From the NCBI GenBank assembly GCA_958295665.1, contig OY282558.1:50165389-50229388 (forward strand): a DNA stretch of 64,000 nucleotides. Direction: 5' to 3'. Of this stretch, positions 32,480 through 44,571 are shown piece after piece. The position numbers and the translations under genes were made by a program. The notes beneath the pieces were generated by a model. The model did not search any database. It saw nothing but the letters and a program-made list of their open reading frames with translations, and was not told the DNA's origin. The DNA comes from Tipula vernalis. Taxonomy: Eukaryota; Arthropoda; Insecta; Diptera; Tipulidae. Every line of letters starts with the position of its first letter. Position 1 is the first letter of the stretch.

Positions 32480-33420
32480 AGATCTAATTCAATCCATGAA
32501 TCAACCCCCAAATAATTGTCCAACCGAATCCTTCACTTAACCTCAACGCAAGTTAACTCAACCCCAACTCAACTTAGCTCGATCCAATTCTCAACCCTCT
32601 GTTCAACCAAATCAACGGCTAACTCAATGCCAAATTCAACTAAACTCAATCGTAACTCAACTCCAACTCAACCTTTAACTCCACCTTAAACTCAATGTCA
32701 AACTCAGCGTTCAACTCAAACTCTATGTTCACACGGGAACTCAACTTAATATAATCTACACGTCAACCCTTGGCTCAACCCCAAATAAATATTCAGTTGA
32801 ACCTAAGATTTAACCCCATCTCAACACTCTACTCAACAACAACTCAACGCTTAATTCAACTCTCAACGCAACCCTCAACTAAATGTCCAACTCAATCCTT
32901 AAACAACTGAAAGGTTGAATAAACCGCAACTCCAACTGTAATCAAAACCAACTCGACCCCAAATTCTGCCCTCAATTCAACCAAAAACTCAAAGCTCTAC
33001 TGAATCAACAAATTATCATAGTTCGAAAAATACAAACGTTCGAGAAATACAAACAACTCTCCCCAAATATATCCCCAACTGAACCCCTCGCTAAACCTTA
33101 ACTCAAGCAATGGAGTGCCAGCTCAATCCTCAACTCAAACATTATACTTAAATCAACGCGACTCGATACACAAACTACATTCGTACATAACCCCAACCTC
33201 AAACTTATGCCAAACTCAACTCTCAAATCAACATGGTCGCAAAAACCACATGCGCACATGAACTCAACCCAAGCTAAATTGAACCGTCAATTCAACATAC
33301 AAATAAAGCCAGAGCTGAAATGCTCACTAAACCCCTAATTCAACTCGAACTCAACTCCAACATAACCCCAACTCAATCCGCAAATCGAACCCAACTCAAC
33401 CGCAAACTTAACGTCCTACT
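32480..33420. repeat. CTCAAC-rich degenerate simple repeat
   Basis: For about 940 bp the plus strand is dominated by variants of 'aactcaacccc' and 'caactcaac', with very few G. The units drift in length (about 10-14 bp), so there is no clean period. The strong strand asymmetry (C and A against G and T) is striking. Open frames here are by-products. Confidence 0.85.
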
Positions 33421-33734
33421 ATGTATGAGTCAATTCGTAAGGCATGATATTCGTGGGCCCGATCACCTTGACGTATATAGGTGCAGATTGGCGAAAAAAA
33501 ATGCCGAATCGGACGAGTCATTTTCGAGATACCACGGATAAAACACATGAAAGGATTTTTTTTTTTTTTTTGCTGTTTTGAACTCAAAGACTTTCAAAAC
33601 GTCGAAAAAATAGGTTTTGGACCAACACAATTGTTGGTCATTTTAGAAAAAATGTCAATAACTTTGTTGAGCAGAGAGCCATTTCACTAGAAAGTCTTAT
33701 GCAAAAATAAAAGGTTACTCTTGTTACCATTCTA
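33421..33734. other. Unassigned spacer with T run
   Basis: Leads from the simple repeat to the Jockey LINE. It includes a T run at 33557-33572; nothing else was recognised. Confidence 0.5.
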
Positions 33735-34165
33735 TACATCCAGCAGAAAGAGCTAGGGGTGGAGCAACAATATTCATCAGAGAAAACATCAAACAACATG
33801 ATGATTACCCCTCAATGCTCAAAATGATGGGCTCAAATTTCGTCATAGGAGGAGACTTCAATGCAAAACATACGCATTGGGGGTCGAGACTAATATCACT
33901 TAAAGGTAAAGAACTATTAGAAGCTGGACATCAAATAAATTGCGAATTTCATTCAAGTGGTATTCCTACTTACTGGCCAACGGATACAAACAAGATACCA
34001 GACGTGATTGACTTTTTCATAGCCAAAGGTATTTCAGAAAACTATATCCACATCGAAAATAATGAAGGGTTATCCTCGGATCATTCTCCAATCACACTCA
34101 TCAATAATTGAAAAAGAAAATCGACCAAGGTTAACAAGCGGGAAGACCAATTGGGGAAAATTCGC
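33735..34165 (+). pseudogene. Jockey LINE endonuclease segment (forward)
   Basis: Plus-strand frame: HPAERARGGATIFIREN, then FVIGGDFNAKHTHWGSR, IPDVIDFFIAKGI and SSDHSPITL. After a frame change it continues with ENRPRLTSGKTNWGKFA. These are the GDFN and SDH motifs of the apurinic-type endonuclease that nicks the target, followed by the linker start. Part of the middle of the domain is missing between the first two motifs. Orientation changes at about 34165-34180. Confidence 0.88.
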
Positions 34166-34169
34166 ATTG

Positions 34170-34990
34170 TTAATTGGGTGGAGTGTTTCTCTCTGAAACC
34201 AAATTGATGCGATGGTAAAAGGTGTCTTTCTTCAATCAGAGGTCTCATCCTTTTGAGGAGTAATTTTTCGAAGAGTTTGGACAATAATGGTAATACAGAT
34301 ATAGGTCTGTATAACGTTTTCTCATTAGGTGGCTTATTAGGCTTAGGTATCATAATAACTTCTGTTATTTTCCACTGCTGAGGAACATATTTCATTCTAA
34401 AAGCTGCGTTGATTATGTGTAGCAACTTCTTAAGACATTTTCCTGGCAAATTTTTAATAACTTTTCCTGTAATAAGATCGTATCCAGGATCTTTTTTTGC
34501 ATTTAGGTTATGTTTGATTTCATTTTTGAGTTCTTTCATTGTAACTGGTTGTATGTCTAACTCATCTTCTTTTGCATTAGAAAGGTATTTTCATCTGCTG
34601 TTTGTCTAGTCAAAGGATGGAACGTCTCTTCCAGATGTTCAGCAAAAAGGTCAGCTTTATCTTTGGGGCTTTTGGCCCAAGTACCGTCTGCTTTTTTAAT
34701 TGGCGGCACCTGCTCTTTTGGTCTCTTTAGTCCCTTTGTAGCTTTCCATAAAGAGTAATCGCTTTCTTTTCTCTGACTAGATTCCTTATTTCCTGTGTAT
34801 ATGTTTCATTCTTGCGAGGTTTATTTTTGGCAGGGAGAGCGCTTTCCCATGCTGCGGCCTGAATATTGTTTATGAGCAGCTCTACTTCTCTTTCAAGTTG
34901 TGTTCGGTTTTTGATTGGGACTAGAAGATCAATATTTTCCTCCATCAAAGAGCACCAGTCTTGTATTTGCTTTATACGAGAGACATACAT
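34170..34990 (-). pseudogene. Jockey LINE linker and RT fingers (inverted)
   Basis: Reads on the minus strand, opposite to its neighbours. 34990-34727 is the linker (AAWESALPAKNKPRKNETY, EIRNLVREKKAI). 34539-34180 is the RT start (DPGYDLITGKVIKNLP, QQWKITEVIMIPKPNKPP, YRPISVLPLLSKLFEKLLL, HQFGFREKHST). The content fits exactly between the forward pieces on either side, so this is one LINE with an internal segment flipped. The palm region that should follow HST, with its AFDKV motif, is missing altogether. Confidence 0.88.
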
Positions 34991-35310
34991 ATTACTGGCG
35001 AAACAGATATTGCAACCTTTGCGGATTATACAGCAATCTTGGCGGTTGGAAGCACAATCGAAGAAACAACCAGCAAATTACAGCACACTGTGAATGAGAT
35101 TGTCCACTGGACAAAAAAATTGAGAATAAAATTGAATGAGCTAAAATCAATTCACACAACATTCACCTATCTAAAAGTTGATCACTTACCTATCTACATA
35201 AATAGGCAGAAAATACCACATGCGAACACGGTAAAATACCTAGGTATGACGCTCGACGCCAAGTTAAAATGGAAAGAGCATGTCAAGAAAAAAAGGCAAT
35301 CATTGCTATC
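34961..35310 (+). pseudogene. Jockey LINE RT palm/thumb segment (forward)
   Basis: The plus-strand frame resumes with LLYTRDIHITGETDIATF and then ADYTAILAV, where the catalytic FADD has become FADY. It continues WTKKLRIKLNELKS and NTVKYLGMTLDAKLKWKEHV. The loss of one catalytic Asp alone would kill RT activity. It stops near 35310 where the next LINE begins on the other strand. Confidence 0.88.
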
Positions 35311-35324
35311 ATCACTAAAAAACA

Positions 35325-37000
35325 AGTCATGATTCCTCGTTAGACGGTAGCCTGGCGAGGCCAGCCCAATATTTGTTGTTGAAGTTACAGCTCTAAACAA
35401 ATTTGTATTTCTAGATCTGTAGGCGGGAATATAAAAATTAACTTTTGAGAGGAAGGAGGTATGGACGATTCCATCTACAATTTTATATAATAGCAACTCA
35501 TCTAAATATAATCGGCGGGATTCTAAGCTCATTAAATTTAATTTTTGTAATCGTATTATGTATGGAGGAACAAATTCATCTAATCGAAATCTCTTAAATA
35601 GACGTCTCGTAAATCTGCGTTAAATAGATTCAATTCTTATATGGTTACAGTCCTAAAAGGGGTTCCATATTTGTGTACAATACTCAACTTGACTCCTAAC
35701 TAGCGCACTGTATAAAGTTATTATAGTATGATGAGAAGTGAAGTCTTGACATCTACTTAACACAAATCCCAGTAATCTATTAGCTCTACTACAAATATTA
35801 TCAATGTGAGGATTAAAAATTAGTTTACTGTCGATCAGAACACCTAAATCTTTAATGACCTCAACTCTGCGTATAACTAGACAATGTAGGTTTTCTTTCT
35901 TTAGTATATGTGATAATATTACATTTAGAGATGTTTAAATTTAGTTTATTTACCTCACACCACTCGATTAATGAATCCAGATCTTCTTGTAGTAGACAGC
36001 AATCATTTTCAGATTTAATAGTTCGAAAGATTTTAAGATCATCAGCATATAGGAGACAGTTACTCTTTAATTTAAGCACAATATCATTAATAAATAATAT
36101 AAATAATAACGGACCAAGTATAGAGCCCTGAGGGACACCTGAAGTGGGAATAAATTCATCAGAGTGCAAACACCATTAAATTTAACATAAACGATACGTT
36201 CTATTAAATATGACTTCAACCAGATTTTAAATTTAGTGGTTATATTTAAGGCATCCAGTTTAGTTAAAAGTAACTGATGATCAACTTTGTCAAATGCTTT
36301 TTGAAAATCAGTGTACACAATATCCACTTGGCCACTGTTGTCTAACTGAGTTGATAAGGAGCTGGTGAACTCTAATAGGTTTGAAACTGTGGACTTCCCA
36401 GGAACGAATCCATGTTGACATGGAATAATAGAATGTCTCATTTCATTGTATAAAATTTCAAACATGAGCTTCTCAAAAATTTTAGCAAACACATTACTTA
36501 TGCAAATTCCCCGATAATTTATTACATTTGCAGTAACACTAGATTTAAAAATTGGAATAATAAAAGATGTCTTCCACAATTTGGGAAATACGCCACTGTT
36601 TAAAGACTTATTAAAAATAATTGTTAAATGCCTGACTAAAGATGTGAAGAGATAAACTATCGGGACCACTGCCTTTGTTAGCGTCTAGCCCATTAAGCAC
36701 CAGGAGAACGTCACTTTCAGAAATATGATCATATCCGCATAGAAAATTTGAGTTATTACATGAGTCAATTAATTTATTTGATGAATCCGTTGATGGACCA
36801 AAAACACTGCTGAAATAATCAGAAAACCAATCACAAATAGTAATTACATCACTAGAGCTATCATTTAAATAGGTCATTACACTCGGAAATTCTGATTTCG
36901 TAGATTGGTTTTTATTCGAACTTCCAAAAAAATTTTGGATTAGTTTGGATGGAGTTTTGAACTATACCTAAATAATTTTTATAAGCAATCTTGATTTCAC
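35325..37000 (-). pseudogene. CR1/Jockey-group LINE reverse transcriptase
   Basis: Read leftwards: ESDVLLVLNGLDANKGSGPD (about 36710), LWKTSFIIPIFKSS and NYRGICISNVFAKIFEKLM, FVPGKSTVSNLLEF, YTDFQKAFDKVDHQLLLTKL (palm), then after a frameshift SGVPQGSILGPLLFILFIND, the catalytic CLLYADDLKIF and LNLNISKCNII. The C-terminal part continues through stops to SRRLYLDELLLYKI and ends abruptly at about 35325. The YADD motif is intact but many frameshifts occur. The RT type suits the CR1/Jockey group; the clade was not settled. No poly(A) tail or 3' end is present. Confidence 0.88.
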
Positions 37001-37995
37001 TCTTAATTGCCTTACGAAGTAAGCCATTATATTGGTTGTAAACGTTTTGGATTTTACCAACAACTTAGATTATTGCTTGATCATTCTTCGCAAGTAGGGC
37101 GTATACCATGACGGAAAATCAGTAGTTCTATTCCCAATCACCAAAGATGCATTTTTATTTATAATGTCAAAAATTTGACTATAAAATATATCGACACAAC
37201 AATTAACATCCAGACCCTGTAATAAGCCGACCCAGCCTATTAGGTCGAGGTCACTACGAAGACGATCATACTTAATACAATGAAAATTTATCTCATCACT
37301 TACTCGATTCTTTTGAAACTTCTTTAATGTAACAGTAAAGCTTATAAGTAAGGCTGGATGAAATTTATCAACTTTGGATAAGGCATCTTCTGGTGATTAC
37401 TAAATCAAGCGTTCTATCCATAAAATTTTTAATATTATTTATTTGGGTTAAATCCAAATAGCTAAGAGAATCAACGAGCAGCTCCGCACATCGACCTTCA
37501 TATCTTGTAGGAAACAGTTGTCCTAAGTAATTTTATCCCAATAAATAGAACCTAAATTAAAATCCCCAAGCAGCAATATATCACGACTAGAGATGCTATG
37601 TTTACCATTAAAGTCATCTAAAAATTCAAAAAATAATTGAAAGTGGTCGTAAGTAGGATATGAAAAATAAACTACACATATATAAAGACATCGGTATTGA
37701 TTCAATAAAATCTTAACCATACAACATTCAAACGGAAAATTAGGAACAGATAATGGAATTACAGGAAGATCATGCTTATAACCGATTAGAACTCCGCCGC
37801 CATCTTGTAAACAACTCACTGTTAGATCGCGATCATTGCGATGTATCAAATACCGGTCATCAAACAATTCATTAGAGTTAACTCCATCATTGAGCCACGT
37901 CTCAGTCAAACATATAAAATCATAACTGATTTCCCGTAATGCCAGTTTAAATTCCTTACATTTTGTTTTCAAACTTCTACTGTTCTGATCATGAA
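37000..37995 (-). pseudogene. CR1/Jockey-group LINE endonuclease
   Basis: Start of ORF2 of the same LINE: YDFICLTETWLNDGVNSNEL, LQDGGGVLIGYKHDLPVIPL and ILLLGDFNLGSIYWDK, the catalytic blocks of the apurinic-type endonuclease. A stop at 37523 follows. Other frames then carry LDLTQINNIKNFMDRTLDLV and the linker towards RT. It is decayed but complete enough to identify all regions. Confidence 0.88.
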
Positions 37996-38015
37996 ATAAA
38001 TATTAACAATAACTA

Positions 38016-38240
38016 TCATCTCGCCGCAGATGTGCCAGCATCAACCGATATGATATTTGGGGCATTGGGCGCCGGAATTGTATTAAAGTTTTTACACAAA
38101 CTATTACGGAATGAATCTAGCTCATCAAACGAATCAATCTTAACTGGAACACTATCATCTTCCATCTTGCAATAAATTTTTCCAAATTTCAACCATACAT
38201 GTTTAAGTTTGAATTCCGATTTCAATTTCTTGCACTCCAT
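38016..38240 (-). pseudogene. LINE ORF1 C-terminal end
   Basis: Minus-strand frame LKSEFKLKHVWLKFGKIYCK, then DSFDELDSFRNSLC. It resembles the C-terminal FP25K-like domain found in ORF1 proteins of many insect LINEs (pattern 'FKYVWVKDGKIF' then 'I-x-S-x-x-D-L'). It lies just upstream of the ORF2 endonuclease on the same strand, as expected. The element is 5'-truncated at about 38245. Confidence 0.65.
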
Positions 38241-38245
38241 CAGAA

Positions 38246-40800
38246 GCTTTTTTTTCCAGGACGATATGTGTTTAACAATAAATATTTGTGAGTTAAAACT
38301 TAGTTAATTATAACTAAGTTGCTGTGAATTTTAGATGGCACAACGTTTTGACAACTCCAAATTGTTACTTGCGAAAATATCCGGCGAGGAAAATATTGGC
38401 TGTTTTACTCTTACGGAAAATTTCTAATTAAATCAATTATAAGTGCACGTACACCCAGTAAATTCATGTTCGGACTGAAAAACACTAGAAAAAACATTAT
38501 AAGTCAAAAATGAACCTTTTTCATTAAAACTTAAAGTTTTTCCAAACCAACTTCAATAATTTTTTAATTCGAATTAAATATTTTTAATTTCATATTTAAC
38601 AATGTGATACCAAAATGATTTTTGGATGCAATTTTGGAATACTACGTACTATATTATTAATTAGGAAAGAACCTAGCTATTTCTTAATATATTAGGATGA
38701 AATTTGGCTTGTGCTATGGAAACTGCATTCATAAATAATTTTTGTATGAAGTACTGGAATATGGTGAGCATTCTTATGGTATACGGCCATTTCTTAACAT
38801 TTTTGTGCAATGGAAATGGGATTCCAATATGACTTTTAGATCAAGTTCCGGAATCACGCTAATTTTGATGGAACTTTACCGTATTCCCGAACTTTACACA
38901 AAAATCAGTTTAGAATACCATTCCAGTCGCATAAGCTAAATTTCATAATAGACGGTCAAGAAATGGTCAAGTTCCTCAATCTTATTGGCCAAAATTTAAT
39001 TAAAACATTTCAGAATCCCATTTCCAACGTAAGTATGTGTCGAATTTCATCATACATGGTTAAAAAATATTAGAATTCTTTCGTAATTGGCCCTATTCCA
39101 GAATTTCGTCTAAAAATAATTTTGGTATACCTTTATTGAATTTAAAATAACAAATATTTAATTTGAATTAAAAATTATTGAATTTGACTTGAAAATCTTA
39201 TACTTCAAACTATCAAAACATTTTATCGATTTGAACGCAAAATTCTAGATAAGCTTTACGAAATTTCCAAAAGTTTTCGGTTATTGCTAAGCTCTTCGAT
39301 CCTAGTTCAATCATGACCAGAGATTATAAAATATCCATACAAATCCGCACCCAAAAGATTGCTATCTTTATTATTTTTGGATTTTTTTTTGGTTTCTGAC
39401 AACTGCTGGCATTTTGTTTTTGCTAATTGAGCAATATAAAATAAAATATCAAAATGTTCAAATTTTATCATAGTTAATAATAAAAAAAGATTAAATTAAT
39501 TTAAATAAAATAATTAAAAAAATGTGATTTTGACGTTAAAAATACCAAAAATTATATAACAAATAAAAACGTCATGTGACACCCACCAAACATAATAAAT
39601 GGCAACACTGCGGCAAACAGTCTGAATATTATCTTTATGAAGGATGCAAATCAACGAGTGGTTGCAAAAATGCATGTTTGAAAAGTTATAAAATTTGCAG
39701 TTTTTAGAAAAATTTGTTAAAATTATCCCTTCCTATAAAACGCTCAAGCTTGTAACGGGCAATTGTAATCCCCGTTACCAAATATACCCAATCACTCAAT
39801 TTTGAAAATGTTTTCTTCACCAAACATCTAAAGATAATGTCCGAGTGCAGGTACAATTTAAATTACGTTAATTGTTTTGTATCAAATTTGTTTGTATCTG
39901 ATTAAATCATATACATAATCAAGTTTCACAATTAACAAACGAATTAACGTAGAATCATCTTAGTTCTAGAGGCGCATGCCCATATAACTCACATTTCATT
40001 TACGCTTATTTACAAATAAACGTAAAAACACGCACACGCTTATGTATATAATTTATGTAGGTATATAAACCAAGTTGAATTCCATAAACATCCGGTGAAT
40101 AAACCCATAAACCAATTTTTGCAATTTAGGCAATTCGTACGTTGCTAATAATCAATATAGATCAACATATTTTTGACTGATCCTCAATTATTCAGATCGT
40201 CTCATTAAAGCAGGAGTCTGTTTCTACGTAATTGAAAAGATTAAGAGTTTTACCTTCCTTCTTCATTTCCTGTTTAAAACGCTTAAGCTTTACTTCATTT
40301 ATCGAAATTTTTTTCTAAAGTATCTACACAAAATTTATTTGTTACTTTCTTTCAAAAGACGAACATGGCTTTACATAACACAAAATATTCCAGTAAAGTA
40401 GTTCGAATAAATCGGTTTCAAAATATTCAATAAACGTTTAAAGATGATGAACTTTTAGCTCTTATCCAGCAAAAAATGCCTAAATCAAAGCTTCATACTA
40501 TATAATTTGCTTGTATCAATATGTTTAAGGAAAATTCATAAAACTTTACATTTTCTTGGCCCATGTAAAAGTATAAAAGTGAGTTAAAAAGCTCATCATA
40601 CAAATAATTCCGAGTTGTTAACTTCAAAATCGTAATCAGCCCCGAAAGTTCAAATTTTCAAAATTTTTAAAAATTGGCATATAGTACATGGAAAACGTTT
40701 TTCAAATTTCCGAGGCGAAAAATAGCGACTTTCATCTAGACACAAAACAGAAGATGCAAAAGGTTTCATCAAAATTCTTACTTCGGACTCGTTTGAAATA
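38246..40800. other. Unassigned; faint old repeats
   Basis: No gene was recognised. At about 38690-39120 phrases such as 'gaatttcatcatacatgg', 'tttcataatagacggtcaag' and 'tggaatcacgctaatttt' recur loosely, suggesting another decayed tandem repeat. The rest is AT-rich DNA with short T and A runs. Confidence 0.45.
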
Positions 40801-43250
40801 TTTAAGTTTATTGACTGGGCAATTAAGCCTGATTTTAGTATTTACTACTTGTAATTGTGACTTTTCACAAAATTTTACTTATTCTGATTTTGGCGGTTTG
40901 CTTAATGTTTCTAAACTCGGGTTTAACTAATTTCGGATTTCGGATAAATTACTGATAGGCTTAAGTCGTGTTTAAACATCAGCTAAGATTTACTTAAATA
41001 CTTAGACTTTACTTAAATAAAATTTGTGTCTAAGCGAACTTTAGTATTTACTTTTGACTGGTGGTTTTAATTAAAGCAACAATTGCTATGGAGTCAGAAT
41101 TGATTTTAGAACAGATATAGAACCTATTTGTGAATTTCATTCCAAATTTTTTACTGTCTAGAACGCGCGGTTGAACCCTTTTTAATCAGGCCAAAAATTG
41201 TCGTGCGAGCATCGTGCGACTGTTTCGCCATTAATACCATGCAATTCAAATAAGAATTCAATACTTTGAATACTCGAATACGTTTGAAGAGAATTTACAT
41301 ATAACCCCATCTATTTTATTACAAAATTTAATCTCGATTCTGCTACTGGAGGCACGAATAATCCCATTTAGTTGTTACTGATGGGTTTAACTAAAACATC
41401 GGCTAAGAATTCATATATCGAGTGGTGAACCCATGTCGGCTTCCGTTTTGCCACTGTTTTAGGACTCTGCCATTGCTTTAGATATTGAGTCCGCTTCCTA
41501 TATGAATTTATACATAAAAAGAGCTCAGAATCGGGCCTATTGTTTGGTTTTTTAAATGGTTTAGGCCTTGATCTCGTTGTTAATGTTAAGTTTAAGCCTA
41601 ATTTTAGTACTGTAGCTGATGTTTAATTGCAAAATTGGTTAGGACTTGACAATAATTGTTAAAAGACATTGATTTTAGACCACTGGTTTAGAACAGAACA
41701 TAAGACAGTTTCTTTAAGCTGGTCTTTCAAATGGTTTAAGCTTTGATTTTATTGATGATCACATTTTGAGACAAAATTTTTTATTGATTCCTTGCTTGAT
41801 GGTATGTTCGATTCTCCTCTAAATAACAAGTTCAAGCCTAACTTTAGTACTTCTTGTTATTGAGTAATTATTTGTTACCGATTCCACTATTGAGAGTTGT
41901 TTAAGCCGAATATTAGTGTTTACTGTTGGGTTTAACAGGAGCAGGGAAACTTTCAACAATTTCCAATTTGAACAATAAAAAAAATTGATTTAAACTATTT
42001 TCAACAAAGTTTTATAAACCAATAGAAAAGTTTTGTCTGATTACACGTTCCGATGGCGGTACTGATTTTGAGCGGAAACTGGAAAAGTTTGACCATTAAA
42101 CTTTAGCTTTCCCATTAGTAAACGCATTGAAGAAATGTGTGCTCATCACAAAAAATATAAATTTCGAATATGTTCATTAATAAACCAAGATGAAAATTTA
42201 TCAACACATTTTGAATCATCTAAGATTGCATGTTCAATAAATGACGATTAACGGCAGCAGGCAAACTTTCGAATTTAAGCTTGAAACTTCAAATACCGTT
42301 AGAATCGAATTTGAGCTAGTTAGTCCTCATTGGAAAAAAATTAGTGCTAGTCCCGGAGCCGAGAAAATGGGAAAAGAAGTGTTGAACGCAAAATGTGTCT
42401 TGGCTGATTCCATATAGTGTCATTTAGGGGTATGGATTAATTTTCATTTTCCACAATTTAATGAATGAAAATTATTAAAATTTATATTTTTGTGATAAGG
42501 ACAAGTCTCTCCATTGTATTTACCAACTAAAAATATTAATTTATTTGGTTAATGTTTTCTGGTTTCCGCTGAAAATCAGGTTTTGGTTTTTGTATTTTTT
42601 TACCGTCTTTCAGGCGGAATATGAATATTATTTTCCCATTTTCTCGGCTCCTGGACTAGCACTAATTTTTTCCATTGAGCAACTAATTAGCACAAATTCG
42701 GTTCTAAAGGAATGAGAAATTTTAAGCTTAAATTCGAAGGTTCCCTGCTTCAGTTACTCACATGACCAAGAGCTATCAGCCTTAAATTTAACACTGATTT
42801 AGAATAGATTCTGCTCTTGGTGGTTTGGTTAAGGTAATTGTAGTGATTGATTGGTCTTTCAAATGGTTCATACTTGGTTCCACTTTTGATGGTTTGCCTT
42901 TAGTATTTACTTGTTGTTAATGGATCATATTGAAATATCAGCTAAGAACCTTGATTAGGCGAAGACCAGACCTGTCGACCTTGATTTTAGTACTGATTTA
43001 GATTTTGACACTCGATACTTCTCTTGGGGGCTTGGTTAAGCTTAATTTTAATAATGATTAGCTCTTGGCTTAGATTTTATTAGTCTAATGGTTTAAACTT
43101 TATTGTATTCGTTTACTTAAATCCCGGTGGTATTTTTAAGCCACTTTTTTAGTATCTACTTGTTACCAAGCGGTTTAACTGAAACATCGGAAATAAAGTA
43201 TTGGAATTGATTGGTTTTTAAAATAGTTCAGACTTTATTTTATTTTGAGC
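40801..43250. repeat. Ancient degenerate repeat domain
   Basis: Two recurring themes show through heavy decay. 'ttaagcctaattttagtatt' and the following '...gtttaactgaaacatcggc' appear near 40822, 41366, 41600, 41830, 41895, 42900 and 43130. 'ttggtctttcaaatggttta' appears near 41548, 41724, 42853 and 43208. Spacing is irregular, so this is a broken satellite or repeated insertions of one family. A foldback element (42255-42750) interrupts it. Confidence 0.55.
42255..42750. mobile_element. Foldback/MITE-like element with long inverted arms
   Basis: The left arm (42255-42375) and right arm (42631-42750) are about 120 bp each and roughly 85% alike as reverse complements, around a 255-bp spacer. 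Arms start 'gcaggcaaac' / 'gcagggaacc' and end 'gagccgagaaaatgggaaaa'. No coding was seen. A diverged arm-like start lies at about 41940. A clear target duplication was not found. Confidence 0.8.
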
Positions 43251-44571
43251 TTAATAAAGGTTAATTGCTTGAAATTCCGTCTTGATAGATCGGTCTGTTG
43301 AGAAACAGCTTTCTTCTTTGACGTCTCACATTGCTTTGTTGGTGAGAAAAATGACGACCAAGTGTCATGATGGTACAATGGTCATGATGCTAAAATCAAT
43401 GACGAGATCTTCTTAACATGGAGCTCGTTATTTCTCTGCTCGTAAAAGTTTATTCGCCGATCTTTATTGCTTTCTGTATTGAATGAAAGATGTTTCCTTT
43501 AATGTTGCTTACGAAATCGTATGGTAGCATTTCAGCTTTTCAAAATTTGGCCGTTATAGTGGTCGAACTCTAGATGTATTTGGTTGGTTTTATGAGGCGG
43601 TTTTAATTCTGATTTCTCGTTATAGGTATTATAGGTATAGGTAGGACGTATAGGTTCCTTATATTCTATAGCCTCTATTTCATTGGAATATGGCAAGATT
43701 TCTATTTGTATAACTAAGCGACTAATTTTCCCTTTCTCCAGTAAACTCTCCCTTTGCTAACTGTACGGCTCGAATGAGCCTTTTCATTTCCTCTTTTATG
43801 AGAGTAAATCAGTTGAGCAGCGCTTCTTGCATTTTGGAGGATGAGCGAAGACAAATCAAGTTCATAAAACCTCCATTTTATTGAAGTAATCGACGCTTGG
43901 ACACAGGGATGCCTCCTAATAAAACTGGCCCAAAAACAGCCGGTACCGCTGACTCAGGTTCGAGACCCACCCACCTGGTTCTGGTTGCTCACCTTCGATG
44001 TTTTTATTGTTTTGGTTAATATTTGTTCTCACAAGTTGCGGAGAACTAAAGGTCCACCTGCGCAGAGATCCATTTGTCCAGGTAAGGCTAGTTATAACTG
44101 GAAATCGCAGGGTCGTCCTGAGGACTCCAACAACGTTTAGATTTAGATTTTCAAATTTCTCAAATCAAAAAATAAAAATTCAATTTGCCAAAATTGAAAA
44201 ATTGTATATTTTCGAAATTCGTCTTAATCGACCTCTAATCTTTACTTCCGTAAGTTTACGATGTTCGATGGAATTTTAAATTAGAATTTCAAATACTGGA
44301 AACTTAACAATAGACTACTTCAACTCTATCAAATTTACGTCAATCAAGAAAATAGCAATTTAAAAATTCAGAAAATTTTAAGAAATTTGCAAGATTTATC
44401 TAAGAGTTGCGGGGTTACACGTAGAAATTTACACGTTTTTAATCACTGAAACAAATGCTAGTTATAACCGTTTGTAATTATAATAACAGATTGGATGGTC
44501 GTAGCAGTACATAGTAAAACAGATTTAATCACTTTTTGATTGGTGCTTCCACCCTAATTTTTCTTCACGTA
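43251..44571. other. Unassigned
   Basis: No gene was supported. GGTTCGAGACC at 43957-43967 resembles a Pol III B box, but no convincing A box or A tail was found. Open frames here look random. Confidence 0.5.

Noticed and set aside
35194..35325. C-terminal extension of the minus-strand LINE frame into 35194-35325
   Set aside because: This stretch codes for the Jockey RT on the plus strand; the minus frame there is a shadow.
40688..40930. 80-codon plus-strand open frame
   Set aside because: No family likeness, no splice or promoter context, and it lies at the edge of an old repeat domain.
43957..43967. B box GGTTCGAGACC as a second SINE
   Set aside because: No A box at suitable distance and no A tail or repeat partner was seen in the window.
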